DNA of 64,000 nucleotides from Myxocyprinus asiaticus (Eukaryota > Chordata > Actinopteri > Cypriniformes > Catostomidae), in the NCBI RefSeq assembly GCF_019703515.2, contig NC_059359.1, forward strand, positions 3,230,001 to 3,294,000, in the 5' to 3' direction. The notes beneath the pieces are model-generated. The model worked only from the letters and a program-made list of their open reading frames with translations. It did not search any database and was not told the origin of the DNA. A program made the position numbers and the translations under genes. Below, piece after piece: positions 36,603-49,182 of the stretch (the stretch's first letter is position 1; the number at the start of each line of letters is the position of its first letter).

Positions 36603-37958
36603 AGGGATAGTTCACCCAAAAATGACATTTTTGTCATCATTTACTCACTCTCATGTAACCAGACCTAACACAAAAGGAGATGTCTGAGCTTCTGTTTTCC
36701 TTACAAAAGCACCATAATAGCACCAGATATAGCTCTGTTATATCAGTCTTCTAATATCACTTGCTGTGTGAGGAAAAGACAAAATTTTAAGTCATTATTC
36801 AATTAAAATATTTCCCTCTGCAGCAGTGCTCAAATCTCATTCATGCTAGCGATCACAACCATGACAATTCCAATTGATCATTGACGCAAAATTGCATTGG
36901 GGTGATTCTCAAGAAAACTGTCAAGAAAAAGTCCTGGTCCTATTTTGCTCCTAAATCAAAATAAATTATTTAGAAATTATATTTTGCATGTAGAAAATGA
37001 ACATTGGGATTTTTTACATTGTGATATTGTTTTCATGACATTTATGCACATATTATCCCTCAATTCTCATTACCGCAAAAAATGGTGGTCATTATGATAT
37101 ACTAAGTTTTTGTGTTACATAAATAAAACATTTTGACTAGGTTTATATCCTTAGGCTATATAACATCCACAAATAGAATAAATGCAAAAGTAATAGTGCT
37201 TGCAGGAGCAATGTTAATATATAATAGCTCATCATAAAATACATTTGTCACTACTTACCCTCCTTATTCCAAACAAGAACAAGATTTTTATATACGTGAA
37301 ACACAAGATTGAGGGATGAAAGGATCTTATTTCTTGACTGTCAAGATCCAAAAGCATATAAAAGCACCATAAAAGTCAGACTGATCTCACAACCGTAGGT
37401 TGACTTTTCTTTAGCTAAAATTGGTATATGCTTACCGAAATTTGAAACACAGCCCCCAGTGGCCAAAGCGGTAAGTGTTGTTGGGCGTATAGGAATGTGT
37501 GAGCTCCATTTTGTGGGTGTAATGTCCACAGAGGGGCACCAAAAGTGAGTTTGTTTCCAGCTCTACAGGCTGTAATGCATATTTTTATGACCTTACCAAC
37601 GAGCTTACGTCATCCCTCTCATAAGCGCGCATCACAGAGATGTACGGAAACGACCATTTGTAGTTAAAAAGTATATAAGTGTTGTTTTGTTTCTAAAAAT
37701 AATCAATCGTTTGGGTTCAGAAGAACTTTATTTGTCGACTGGAGTCGTGTGGATTATTTTGATGCACCCTAAATATGCATTTTGGACCATCAAAAAATGG
37801 AGTACATTCACTTGCATTGTTTAAAAGAGGAGGCCTGAAATGAAATCCTAAAAATCTTAAATTCTGTTTTGATGAAGAAAGAAACTCGGATACATCTTGG
37901 ATGGCCTGAGGGTGAGTAAATTATCAGCAAAATTTTCATTTTTGGGTGAACTATTCCT
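36603..37958. mobile_element. MITE family M1, long composite copy
   Basis: TTAA (36599-36602) then AGGGATAGTTCACCCAAAAA on the left; TTTGGGTGAACTATTCCT then TTAA (37959-37962) on the right. The body is 1356 bp against 599 bp in the 47920 copy. The extra length includes an R2 block at about 36895-37105 and another insertion-like block at about 37385-37620. Confidence 0.75.
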
Positions 37959-37962
37959 TTAA

Positions 37963-38489
37963 AGATAAGTGAATGGATTCATGACGTGGACTGTTTTCCC
38001 ATGACACTCATTCACAAATCAATATTGATTTTGACATTTGTGCATTGCCCATGAACATGAATATTGATGTATGAGCTCTTTCAGTACGCTTAAGCTATGA
38101 ACATACTATACGAAAGTAAGTGAACGTCATAGTCATTATTTGTGGGGCACCAGTGACAGTGGCTCAGATGTGATAAGATATGACCAAAGGGGAAAATCAA
38201 ACACTTTTGAACAACTTAGAAGATGCGATGTGGAAAACACGGACGGAATCACAGAATCAAGTCATAAAAATGTAATCAAACACAAAACGTGAAATCTTGC
38301 AGAATTTGACATTTGGGATAAAATGAACATATAAATGCACAATTAATCAAATTAAAATCATGATAGGTGCTAGTGTGATGATTAAAGCACAAAATAATGA
38401 GATTTAATTAAGGAGAGTCTGCATGTGCTGTGCGCTTCAAAGTGAATGTGTGAAGCCGGCTGCTCATGAGCAATACGCTCACTTTGTGC
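37963..38489. other. No gene seen
   Basis: Spacer between two mobile elements. No exon supported. Confidence 0.45.
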
Positions 38490-38497
38490 ATAGCAGA

Positions 38498-39163
38498 TAG
38501 AGGGTTTCAGGCCGGGTTCGGGTCAGTTTTTCAAGTAGGACTTCAGGTTCGGGTCATTTGTAATTAATGAAAAAATAAACAGGCTTACTGAACTTGTTTC
38601 ATGCACGCACGCACGCACTCTCGCTCACAAACACACGCGAATTGACGAGTTAGGGGCCGTTCACACGGAACGTGTTTTTGCTCGCGTCTGTTCTGTTTTC
38701 CCATTGTTTTCCTATGTAAACACATGCTGGACGAATGTATTTGACATTTACACAGCGTCTTGCTTTACCTTCAGCATCTCGTGCAGTTTAAACACCGTGT
38801 CAAGTTAAAAAGTTCTGGCTGCATAGAGAGGACTGTTGCATTGTTTCATATTATTCCACATTATTCTGCACCAAGTGAAGTTTCAGCAAATGAATGATAA
38901 GTCAATGCTTTTTTTCCCTTCTGCTCTAGTGTACTGAGTGGCTGCAGTGGCTTGTTACTGAGTATGTTTCAATACTGTTATAAATGTTGCCTAAATGCTT
39001 ACATAAATACAGCCTATTGCAACAGTACTTGCTTAGAAAAGAAATTAGATAGTGAGTGATATCGGGTTCGTGCTGAAAATCTGAGGGTATCGTTTGGGCC
39101 AGGTAGGGTCGGTCCACACGGTCTTGGGTACAGGTTTAATTTTAAGGCCCATGCAGACCTCTA
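38498..39163. mobile_element. Non-autonomous hAT element, 666 bp
   Basis: The left end TAGAGGGTTTCAGGCCGGGT pairs with the right end GGCCCATGCAGACCTCTA. The flanking octamers ATAGCAGA (38490-38497) and ATAGAAGA (39164-39171) match at 7 of 8. Subterminal GGGTTCGGGTC strings on the left are echoed near the right end. The interior includes a separate GGCCGTTCACACGGAACG-type repeat at about 38656, and no coding sequence. Confidence 0.78.
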
Positions 39164-39171
39164 ATAGAAGA

Positions 39172-40770
39172 TGATTGCGAACAGAGCTCTCATTTACTGT
39201 AAAGTGTGCAACACATGCACACTATATATTTACGTAATACAATTGCAGCCGTTTGTGGTTTAATAAGTACTTTAAGCCATATAGCGAACTGCTTATCCGG
39301 AAGTAAGAAGCTATCATCAAAAACAAACAAACAAACAAGTGCAAGTGCATCAATTTGGTTTTCCGCCAAAATAAAAGCTCGATTTAATGAGACGCCTGAA
39401 ATTGAAGAAATTGCGACAGAAATATATTACTACTGTATCATTAAATATAATATTCAATGTTGTATTACTAATAAATTATATTTACATTATATTTAAGCAA
39501 TATCTCAAAGCTCTAATCTTATAATCATGTATTATTAGGATGGCAAAATGAGCATGCTTATCGACTTTTAAAAGGGCAGAGAAAATGCTTTCAGTATCTT
39601 TTGTTGTTGATGACAAAGATGTTTCATTTGCAGGTGACCTATCCCTTTAAGCAAATTTGTGCTTATTTTTGAATATTAAACAGTTTTAGTACTGTGTTGG
39701 ATTGCCACTCTAGGTCCTAATCAAAACCATTTGGGAACCACTGCTCGAAGGTCAAGGTCAAACTCAAACGTAGACATCATATTGGTCTCGCTGGTGTCGA
39801 GAGTTAAAGATGACATCTTTATGTTGTTGTACTCTGTACTTGCCGCTGCCTGGTACTTCATTGAGTTCTGTGTTAAACAGTGGGAAGATCTCAGCTATCT
39901 TTTCACCTTCCCTGATCTGCCCAGGGTCAAACAATCCCCTCCTGTCCAGCCTGTCAGCAACAAGTCATTAAAACTGAGTTGCATCCTGAGTTCCACATAA
40001 AATTCCACTGGACGAAGGCTCCCTTGTCTCTATTTCTGGTTTGAGTTATCAGGCAGTGTGTTTGGGATCTACTACTGGAAATCCAGTCATTATAGACTAA
40101 TTGGTCAGGCTGATTAAAAGGCTGATTTTTGGCCATTTGGAATTGATCTGTATCGACTGATAACAGATAACCGTGTCAGTTATAAGGGTCAATGACGTGA
40201 CACCTTTTTTTCTTTTTTTTTTGTCCACGTCTAATAATTTAATTTAAAAAATACATTACAAATGAAATTCACACAAAACAGTTACTTGAACACACCTTCT
40301 ATGATGAACATGTTTTCAATTACTGAGTTCAAAGTCATTTTGATATTTTTCCGGGGGCTTCAAGTCAAAAATGTCATGCGTTGTAGCCGTCATGTCTCAT
40401 TAAAAGCTTGAAATTCTTGAAAAAAGAAAAGTTGGCATGAGTTGTGCTGAATAATCTTTTATTATTATTTCTAAAAAAGCAGTGAAACCATTTTATTTTA
40501 AACTTTTGTCCACCAAATCAAAGTCATGTGGTGTAACCAAAAAAAATCATGAAACATAGAAGACCTCTTTAGACTAGTTTTAAAAACAAATAATTTTTTG
40601 TCAAATCATTAAATATCAATATTTTGATATTTGGTTCAGGTCAATTTGAAGTAATAATGAGAAAACTACTTGATATTCTTGACTTAAAAATTCATGATAT
40701 TTGTAAAAATATTTTTAATATTGGGTTGCTTACACTCTCATGAATTCAAGGTGCAAGGAAACTATTTTTG
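39172..40770. other. No gene seen; M1 end fragment at 39635
   Basis: AT-rich spacer. GGTGACCTATCCCT followed by TTAA at 39647-39650 is an isolated M1 terminus. An 89-codon open frame at 39731 has no domain I recognise. Confidence 0.45.
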
Positions 40771-41160
40771 GCTACGCGATTCAGTTCACCAGGCGCCCGC
40801 CCAGGTTCAGCGGTATTCACTTCACCTTGGTCAAGAGCAAAAACGCCGCTACCTTGCGCGGGGAGATCGCTACCCTCCTACGGAAGGGCGCGTTAGAACC
40901 TGTCCCTCCAGCCGAGATGAAGAAGGGGTTTTACAGCCCCTACTTCATCGTACCGAAAAAAGGCGGTGGGTTGCAGCCAATCTTGGACCTGCGAGTACCG
41001 AACCGGGTCTTACACAGACTCCCGTTTAAGATGCTGATGCAAAAACGCATTCTGGTGAGCATTCGGCATCAAGATTGGTTCGCGGCGGTAGACCTGAAGG
41101 ATGCGTACTTCCACGTCTCGATCCTTCCTCGACACAGACCCATTGGGCAGGATCTACCTT
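40771..41160 (+). pseudogene. DIRS reverse transcriptase, N-terminal fragment (copy B)
   Basis: The frame encodes, in order, GYAIQFTRRPPRFSG, LRGEIATLLRKGALEPVP, FYSPYFIVPKKGGGLQPILD and DWFAAVDLKDAYFHVSI. These are the finger and early palm motifs of a DIRS-clade reverse transcriptase, including the first catalytic Asp in VDLKDAYF. After HRP the sequence turns into IGQDLP and a stop, because the element is deleted there. The YLDD catalytic motif is missing, so no activity is possible. Confidence 0.85.
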
Positions 41161-41937
41161 GAAGACTCTCCACATGGTTGGAAAGTCCATGTGATGTATC
41201 CTTCCACTTAAATATCCCCCCCTCTCTTTGGGCGAGGTGTGGTCTCCGCTGTGTCTTCCCCTTGGGAGGGACACCCCCCGACTAGACCTGGCAGCCCAGT
41301 CGGATAATCCCCCTTCTTTTTTAGGGAGTGGAAAGAAGAGAAGGAGAAAAGAGGCCACGACTGGGTTAAGCCTGTCTCTATCTCTTGGGTAGTCGACTTG
41401 TCCCCAAAAAGGGCCGTTCGACACTCATAACTATGTTGGGGGAGGTTACGTGTCGACCTGGTGTGCTGGCTGTGAGGCACACAGTAGTCTGCCCACCACG
41501 CACCGCCAGTTCACGTAACACAGTTCAGACAATTGTGGCGTTACGTATAGGGACCCCTAGTGTCACTACATCGACACAACGTCGAGTGAGTGACAGATAG
41601 GGAACGTCATGGTTACTTGTGTAACCTCCGTTCCCTGATGGAGGGAACGAGACATTGTGTCCCTCCTGCCACAACGCTGAACTACCTGCTGAAATGGCCA
41701 GACCTTATATCGGCTCCTCAGCATAAAACCTGAATGAGTGGTTGCATACCAGCTCCTTTTATACCCGTATGTCTGGGGGAGTGGCATGCAAATACCACTC
41801 ACCAATTTTCATTGGCGTTTTATAAAAGACCAGAGGTGTCTCGGGCTCCCAAGAGTAACCCCTAGTGTCACTACATCGACACAACGTCTTGTTCTGTCCA
41901 TCAGGGAACGGAGGTTACACAAGTAACCATGACGTTT
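40771..41937 (+). mobile_element. DIRS-type retrotransposon copy B, internally deleted
   Basis: Starts abruptly within the reverse transcriptase region (separate entry). At about 41145 it jumps directly into the 3' non-coding region, which in copy A corresponds to about 59345-58610 in complement. RNase H and tyrosine recombinase segments are absent. The 3' end keeps two direct copies of CCCTAGTGTCACTACATCGA about 310 bp apart (about 41546 and 41857). These fit the internal complementary region and 3' terminal repeat of DIRS elements. An inward-facing TATA box lies at 41755-41763 on the - strand. Confidence 0.82.
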
Positions 41938-42957
41938 AATCCAATCATGTACTGTACTTCAAAGAACACGGTGTGGTTTTATTGGTTTTATTGGTTTTTA
42001 TTGGTTTTATCCTTGGCTATCTTTGATTAGAATACTCACGTGACTGAGAAAACCGCATAGGCGATAGAGAAATTTTATGAGAGGGGAAATACAGGGCAAA
42101 ACACGATTTTTTTAGAATAAGTCGGGACACTAGAAAAGTGATTTAATACGGGGCTTTCCCAGGAAAAACAGGATGTCTGGCCACCCTAGTTTAGAGTCTT
42201 AAAAACTTTCCAAAGTTCTCCAGGCCATGGCAGAAGAAGACTGGTCCATGAACTGCAGTGTTTCTCACATGTAATAAATTATAACCCCCTGCTTCACCTT
42301 TTATAACATGGCTCCATTTAGGCTTTTGGTTGTTTAACTTACCTGGTTTATGGCCTGCAGTTAGCTTTCTTATATCATACAGGTGTTGTTAGAAGTGGTT
42401 GCAAACAAACAACAAAACTGATATGAGTCTGGATGTATTGATGTTAATTTTTACTGAAATTGCCAAATGATTTGCATTGTTTTGTGCACATGCTAATGCT
42501 TCATGTTTTTATTTTATTTTGTGTCTTCTATAATCAGAATCAGAATGAGCTTTATGCCAGGTATGCTTACATGAGGAATTTGCAAGGGAAGCTTTGCTTA
42601 AACACAAATAATAGGGAACATTTAAAAAAAAAAAAAACTAAATCTAGAAGATGACCAAAATCATTGATGGGCGATTGCCCTGGTCCTATTTTACTCCAAA
42701 ATCAAAAGAAACAAATAAGAAATTATATATTTTGCATATAGAAAATAAAGACCATTATATATTTTTTATATTATGGCATTAATTTCATGACAGTTATGCA
42801 CATTTTACCCCCTAATTATCATTAAAGCAATGCAAAAACATTATATATTATTTAAATTGCACAGTATTTATGCATCATAATTTAATAATACTCCCTGGGT
42901 GCTGCCATTAATTTTAATTTTGAAAATCATTGTACAGCCGCATCCTTTTTTACTGAA
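41938..42957. other. No gene; AT-rich repeat R2 copy and a short tandem TTATTGGTTT tract
   Basis: TTATTGGTTT recurs four times at 41978-42010. The part at 42660-42860 is an R2 copy (GCCCTGGTCCTATTTTACTCC, TTTCATGACAGTTATGCACAT). No exon seen. Confidence 0.5.
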
Positions 42958-43463
42958 ATACAGTCACATTTACCTTGCACGGCAAAATTCTGCGGGCGAA
43001 GAATGCGTGGGCGGATGTTGAGCGCCTGTGAAGCCAGCAAAAGATTAATTGCCGAGCAGCCACTTTTTAATGTTGCACTTTATACTTTGAGAGAGTGAAG
43101 TTAAAAAGAAACTCAAAATTGTGAATAGAGGTCACTGCCAAACTAAGTAACTTCCTACTGTCGAATTCGCCTGTCAAAGTTCACCATATTTGAACTTTAC
43201 GCGAAATCCGCGAGGGGAAATTCTTCGCCATTGCACGAAATTCACAATTGTGCCGATTCCCATTAACGCTATTTTTCCACTGGTGCATTTTGAGTGAAGC
43301 TGAGTGAGCTTTGTGGGATTTACAGCAGCAAGGAGCAAGCTGTCCCCTATCGTTGTGAGCGTCTTTGAGCGGATTTCTTCCGTGCCAGTGGAAATGCAGT
43401 CTTAGATGACTGTATTTCGCCTGCAGAATTTCACCATGCAAAGGTAAATGGGACCGTGCCTAA
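42958..43463. mobile_element. MITE family M3, uninterrupted copy
   Basis: The left end CAGTCACATTTACCTTGCACG pairs with the right end TGCAAAGGTAAATGGGACCG. The interior matches the 26896-27457 copy (GGGCGGATG, GAGAGAGTGAAGTTA, AGAAACT) but lacks its nested block. Non-coding. Confidence 0.68.
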
Positions 43464-45480
43464 AATAGAAATGGAAATTTGGAAAATTGACAACCAAACA
43501 TCTTTTTGTTGCTTTAGGGTCAACAATTTCACTAAATTGCTTAAATTGATTCTATGCTATCACATGATCTATAAACACTGCATTTAGGGACTGAAATCAA
43601 GCTAGATTTAATTTTTAATCTTTTTATTTTGGGGCCAAATGTATGTTTTCGTGACATTCACCTCTCTGCAGTACAGTATTCTCAGTCTAGCATTTGTATT
43701 TCAATGCTTTTTGCAATGCAAGACATCACCATGAGTGAAATTATGAGACAACCATAATAAAAACACACAGCACCTCAGCTAGGACTGCTTATGTAAACTG
43801 CACTGGACAGGGGAAGAGGCAATTGTCATATGATAATTATTTTATGTTATGTATGTCAAATAAAGGAAAGCCTCCATCGCCATCATTTACAGCAGGGGTG
43901 CTCTATGGAATGAGATCTACTTTTTCATCATGTTATTGCAGCAAGATCTACCATGTACAATAAAGACTACACATTATCACAATACCAAAATGTCAGTAGT
44001 CGGTAGTGAAATTTGACCATTCTCAATATCAGGAAGAATGGTTTCAAGTTCTTAAGTAATTATTCAAGACTTATAAACAGGCAATTTTAAAAAAATTAAA
44101 ATTAAGAAAATTCAGTGCTTTTTTTAACAGTTTTAAAAGTTTTTAACAGCAGTTTCAAGTATTCAAGGAAACATTCAGAATGAAATGCAACATAAAACTA
44201 CTACTGGTCTTCACTGTATGATTATAATACATTAATACTTATTAAAGCTACTAAAGTTACTCAGTCAAGAGCAGTGAGTGTTTTCTTGTGTTCTTGTTAT
44301 TGTTGTTTGATTATTATAATGACACATTAGACAGCAGCAGGTCTATTGTTTTACATTTATACTTACAAATCCGACATTTTAATACAAATCCGCTTTTTTC
44401 TCTGCTGTTTACGTTCACTTTAGACATCACTCTCTGCGTTTACATGAATACCTCACCAAGACGGGCATTTTGGAGGAATTTTGAAATGTATTTGATCGTT
44501 CAGGAGGCATTAGCGTGCGCATTTTCAGAACACACGCGCATGTTCAGCACACACACATATGCCACCTGTCAATCAAACAGGGCACAGCTGTTACTAGATC
44601 ACCTGCGAATTATAAAATCACAGGCTTTGGATTACTTTCAACAGCAGAATAAGAATATGAACTTTCTAATAAGAGACACAGGCCTAGGCTATCACAAATA
44701 TAGCCAGTTATTTTTTCGTTATTGATGTTTTAATCAGTCTGCTTGTCCGGTCCAGTTTCACTTGACCCTTCAAAAATCCACTTGTCCCGGACAAGCGTTA
44801 ATACCGAGCCCTGATTAAATACTGTATTCAACATTTTCCAATAACAATTTTTTCTTCTGCAGTAGAGCTCCTAAAGTAAATGTACGTTGTTTTAAAGGAG
44901 TTTTAGATATTATTTTGGAAAACAAGCCAAAAAAGACTAATCAAAAACGTATTTTGCTGCAGTGTATAATGGGCTAAGACTACACTCTCTCACCTTTATG
45001 TTCACTTTGATCCATTTTTAACTCACAAAAAACAAACGTTCTCTTCTTAATAGAGCGGCGTATCACCGATTTTCTTCATAAGTTACACACGGTGAACTTG
45101 AAGCATATATTATGATATACTTCATCGCGAGCCATCACGTTATAATCTAGCTGTCGCAAACACGCGCAAGTGATGAACGTCCCTGCGCCAGAGTGTGCAT
45201 CAACTGGGAGAAGATTCAATCTCTTCCCTAGTCACTTCACTCAACTCATAGACGCGGTGCTGACCGCACAGAGAAATGCCAGTTTCAGAGTTTACTTTCA
45301 TAACCCGCTTCCTTATTATTTGAACTTTAATAAAGGATGCTTTAAAGATATAACGTCAGAGTGTTTCACTGCGAAACGGAATGAGGCCCAATAATCGTTT
45401 TATCTCGTTTATCTTGATTTCATAATCGTTGGAAGCCAAAATCGTAAGTGAAAATAAAATTTGATTAATTGCCCAGCCCT
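43464..45480. other. No gene; hAT-like right ends at about 44813 and 45480
   Basis: Text ending TACCGAGCCCTGA (about 44813) and GATTAATTGCCCAGCCCTA (about 45481) looks like the right termini of two hAT-type repeats. Left partners were not located. The 145-codon open frame starting at 44288 crosses this repeat and has no domain. Confidence 0.4.
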
Positions 45481-47239
45481 AACCTCAGCCCAGACCTTAG
45501 TCATCCACACATAAAGCCACCCTCCTCTGTAGACAGACATGCCTGGCAGCACCTGTGGGCGATTTGGGTTGTCTGAGAGTGCCCCGTGACTCACCGGTGG
45601 AGGTACATCTGGAAGAAAATCTGAAAAGTGCCACACAAACACATGTATATATTCAATACCTTTCTGGCCTGAGGCCAGGTGTGGTTTCCCATGTTGAGAC
45701 AGACACAAATGCAATTACTGAGAAGTACTATGGTGAACAAATGTTAGCAGTTATTGAGGTAAGTGTTGACCTTCTCACCTGTGTGTCTGTCTTCCTTGAT
45801 GCAGCATTGTTGTCCATTTGTTACTGTTTGATGCCTCAGTTAAATGGCTTTCCGTCTAGTAATTGAACAATACATGTAGGTTACATTACACTTTAAAAAC
45901 TATTTTTGTACTTGTAAATAACTAGCCTAAATATTGCAAGATTGTTAGGTTTAGGTAGCTGTTGAACGTAGGAAGAAAGTTTGTTCATTATTTATGCCTA
46001 CCGTGCAGGCCAAAGGAGCGGTTTCCTGAGAAAACTGAGCTACGATTCTGTTTGTTCATAGATCTCAAGAGATTAAGGGGCTCATTTGAGCCTGTAATCT
46101 TTTTCTTCTTCCAAATTCATCCCTTTCAGCCTCTCAATATTTCTCTCGGAAATCTGACCTAGTTTACGTTCAAGAGAACTACCAAAACGTATTAATTTTT
46201 CAACATGTTATTGTCCAGTTTTGCATTCAACACTCAGGATGACTCTTAAAATGTCATAAATAAATAAAGGAGGGACAAGTTGAAATACATTTTTGTAGTA
46301 ATCAACAATATGCCACAAATGCTGTCGACTGAGCTTAACTTTTATTGAACCCGGAATATTCCTTTAACTACATTTTTCAGTAATGCGACAGTATTCAGAC
46401 GTTTTACTGAGCAACTTTTTCCAATAAGTAACGGTTTATCGTGAACAAAACACTACACAGGTGTTTTAATGTCACATTGTTTACATATGCAGACTTAATG
46501 CTCTCATTAAGTATCCCCTCTCACATCTGTAGTGTTGGAAAATGTGATTCATTCTTGTGAATTGATTCGTTCAGACGGATGATGTAAATATACCAATAAA
46601 GATTCAATGATTCATTCCCCAGGTATTTTTTTAGCCTTCTTTTGTAACGGATCAAAATAGAATAGAAATTAGGGTATATAGTTTATAATTATTATTATTA
46701 TTTATTTTAACATTTTAGTTGTAAGCCTATTTTGTAAATGTATATGTCATCATAGCTGTATATTCATTTAAAACTTCCTCATTGTTTTGTGCCAAATACT
46801 GCTCCATTTTTAATAGTATATTATTATCATTGGTTATAAATATTGCCCTTTAAATAGCTTCAGAGTAGTTAGTAATTCTTTGTTTGTAGCTTGTAGTGTT
46901 GCTACCTGTTTTCAGTAGAGTATCATGACTGTAGTTTAACTACTTTAAAATAGTTTCAGTTTTAAAGTCACATACACTATGGTTCAAAAGCAGTAAAATG
47001 TATTGTCTGAAAGCCCATGCAGCTAGGCATGTTTAATGGTGTTTTCCTGTTTCTTTCTATTGCAATTACATAGCCTGCACTGCCCCTTGGCGTTCAGTGA
47101 TGGGCAGTCCCACCGAAACCCAATGGGACTAAAGCTGAGCAACCCATGACTGGAATGGACTTCCTGCTGATTTCAAACATGTAACAAGTCATAGAGTTTT
47201 CCCTAAAAAATGTAAAGTCTGGTTATTGTCAGACCAGAA
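45481..47239. other. Intergenic; possible unconfirmed exon and an M2 fragment
   Basis: The 45500-45760 part is unique-looking and open in one + frame up to a strong donor GAG|GTAAGTG at 45758/45759. No partner exon or protein family is recognised. At 46292-46363 lies the 3' end of an M2 MITE, with its TTAA at 46364-46367. Confidence 0.35.
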
Positions 47240-47556
47240 TTGCCAACATGGTACTTAGTGTTTTTAGTAGTATTGTCTTATAGGGAAGGGTATTTTTATA
47301 TTGTGTTTTTGAATTTCATGTTTGTTTGTTTGTTTTTTTTTTTTTTTTATGTTCTGTTAGTGATTGATTTTGATTGTTATGGTGATTTTTATATTATTAT
47401 GAATTGTGTGTATTTAAGTATTTTGAGTGTAATTTTGTCCCTTGACATTAACCTGCCCAGGGACAGCAGATGAAAATTAGCCATTGGCCAAGTCTGGCAC
47501 ATTTACATCAGTGAGATGTTTGATTAATGTATATTGTCCCTGACAAATAAATGAAA
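47240..47556 (+). mobile_element. LINE-like 3' tail fragment
   Basis: Contains CCTGCCCAGGGACAGCAGATG, GAAAATTAGCCATTGGCC and the terminal ATTGTCCCTGACAAATAAATG. I recognise this combination as the 3' untranslated tail of a common fish non-LTR retrotransposon, but not its clade. A poly-T-rich stretch at 47334-47349 interrupts it. No RT is present. Confidence 0.5.
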
Positions 47557-47581
47557 TCAGAATTGTTCTCTATAACATAAC

Positions 47582-47587
47582 TTTATT
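47582..47587 (-). terminator. Candidate polyadenylation signal of the C1orf232 homologue
   Basis: AATAAA on the - strand (TTTATT as written), 1.6 kb past the stop codon, with unique-looking sequence upstream of it. The distal position is plausible because nothing closer is clearly better. Without transcript data it remains a candidate. Confidence 0.4.
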
Positions 47588-47919
47588 GTGCCTTAATATA
47601 ACATGACAACTCATTCACCAACAGAGCAAATCTCTGAACAAAAAGAGCGAGAATGATACAATGTAACAACATAATCAGACACAAAGCACCTTTCAGTCAT
47701 TGTGCATATACACTTATATTCACATCAGGCCTTTACGAGTTTAACCAGACACAAGGAAAGCAATTAACAAAACAATTTGTAAGGAACCAGACACATATTC
47801 CGTAAACTTCCACCCCACAAAATTTGATCAACTGCATTTCTATATTTACAATACATAAAAAGTATTGGATGTGATGTAAACTATTAAATAGCTATTATTC
47901 ATCTAATTACTTCTCTTAA

Positions 47920-48518
47920 AGGGATAGTTCACCCAAAAATTCTCTCATCATTTACTCACCCTCATGCCATCCCAGACGTGTATGACTTCGTTTCTTCTGC
48001 TGAACACAAACAAAGTTCGAATTTTTAGAAGAATATCTCAGCTCTGTAGGTCCTTACAATGCAAGTAAATGGTGACCAGAACTTTAAAGCTCCAAAAAGC
48101 ACATAAAAGCAGCATAAAAGTAATATATACAACTCCAGTGGTTCAATCCATGTCTTCAGAAGCAATATGATAGGTGTGGGTGAGAAACATCCATATTTAA
48201 GTCCTTTTTTACTATAAATCTTTTCACATTCTGAAAGTTAAAGTGGAGATTTATATTTAAAAAGGATTGAAATATCCATCTGTTTCTCACCCAAAATGAT
48301 TGCATTACTTCAGAAGACATGGATTTGACCACTGGAGTCATTTGGATTACGTTTATGCCACTTTTATGTGATGTTTGGAGCTTGAAATTACTGGTCACCA
48401 TTCACATGCATTGTATGGACCTACAGAGCTGAAATATTCTGATGAATTCATGCCATGATATTCTGGCATGAGGGTGAGTAAACGATGAGATAATTTTCAT
48501 TTTATATGAACTATCCCT
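47920..48518. mobile_element. MITE family M1, complete 599-bp copy
   Basis: TTAA at 47916-47919 and 48519-48522 flank termini AGGGATAGTTCACCC and GAACTATCCCT. Interior inverted symmetry is clear: TTCACTTGCATTG-like text pairs with CAATGCAAG, and TCATTTACTCACCCTCATGCC pairs with GGCATGAGGGTGAGTAAACGA. It probably sits in the 3' UTR of the C1orf232 homologue. Confidence 0.82.
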
Positions 48519-49182
48519 TTAAGGTGATCTCGTTCCACTAATTTTTCTCTGAGGTCAGAACATTCATTTCATTACAAGGGATTGATTTATGCCAGTTTCT
48601 ATTGATGTCATTATTCTGAAAATAAATTGTGCATAAATGGTTGATATTTTAAATAAGCTACTTTAACATAAGCACTTAACCTTCATAGTGTTGAATGAAC
48701 CATTGAGTCATCTTTATGTCTCTTATATATATTGATTCAGTCTCTTTAACTGCAGTGGTTCTCAAGTGGTTAACCTGCAATGAGGATAAACATGGTTTGT
48801 GTTGATCAGAGTGTGTTTTGTGTGGTGAATTACTGGCTGTCAAAATTCAAGAGACATTTAGAGACCAATTATAAACCGCTGAATACATATTAATGTTTGA
48901 CATTTTTGTTTACATCTTTGTACAATAGACAGTTGTGATGCTGTATTGGGTTGCCACATGATCAGGGTCCTGAAGCAAAACCAGTTGAGAATCACTTGTT
49001 TAAGGAATAGATGTTCTATGTTTTTAAATGTCAGTGTTCTTACACTGGTCCAGTGAAATGTGATCACCACACATCTGCAAAATAAGGCTCATATCAAGTA
49101 CTGTGGCCCCTGTGGTCTGAACATTGCTAACTCTTCTCTAGTTCTCTAGTACCCAGTTGCCCTCCCCTTCTTTACTAGTTGG

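Noticed and set aside
40771..41160. Retroviral or LTR-retrotransposon pol gene
   Set aside because: Motifs and the inverted terminal repeats match DIRS elements; no LTR, protease or integrase is present.
44288..44725. 145-codon open frame as a gene
   Set aside because: Crosses hAT-like repeat sequence, has no domain, and lacks splice or start support.
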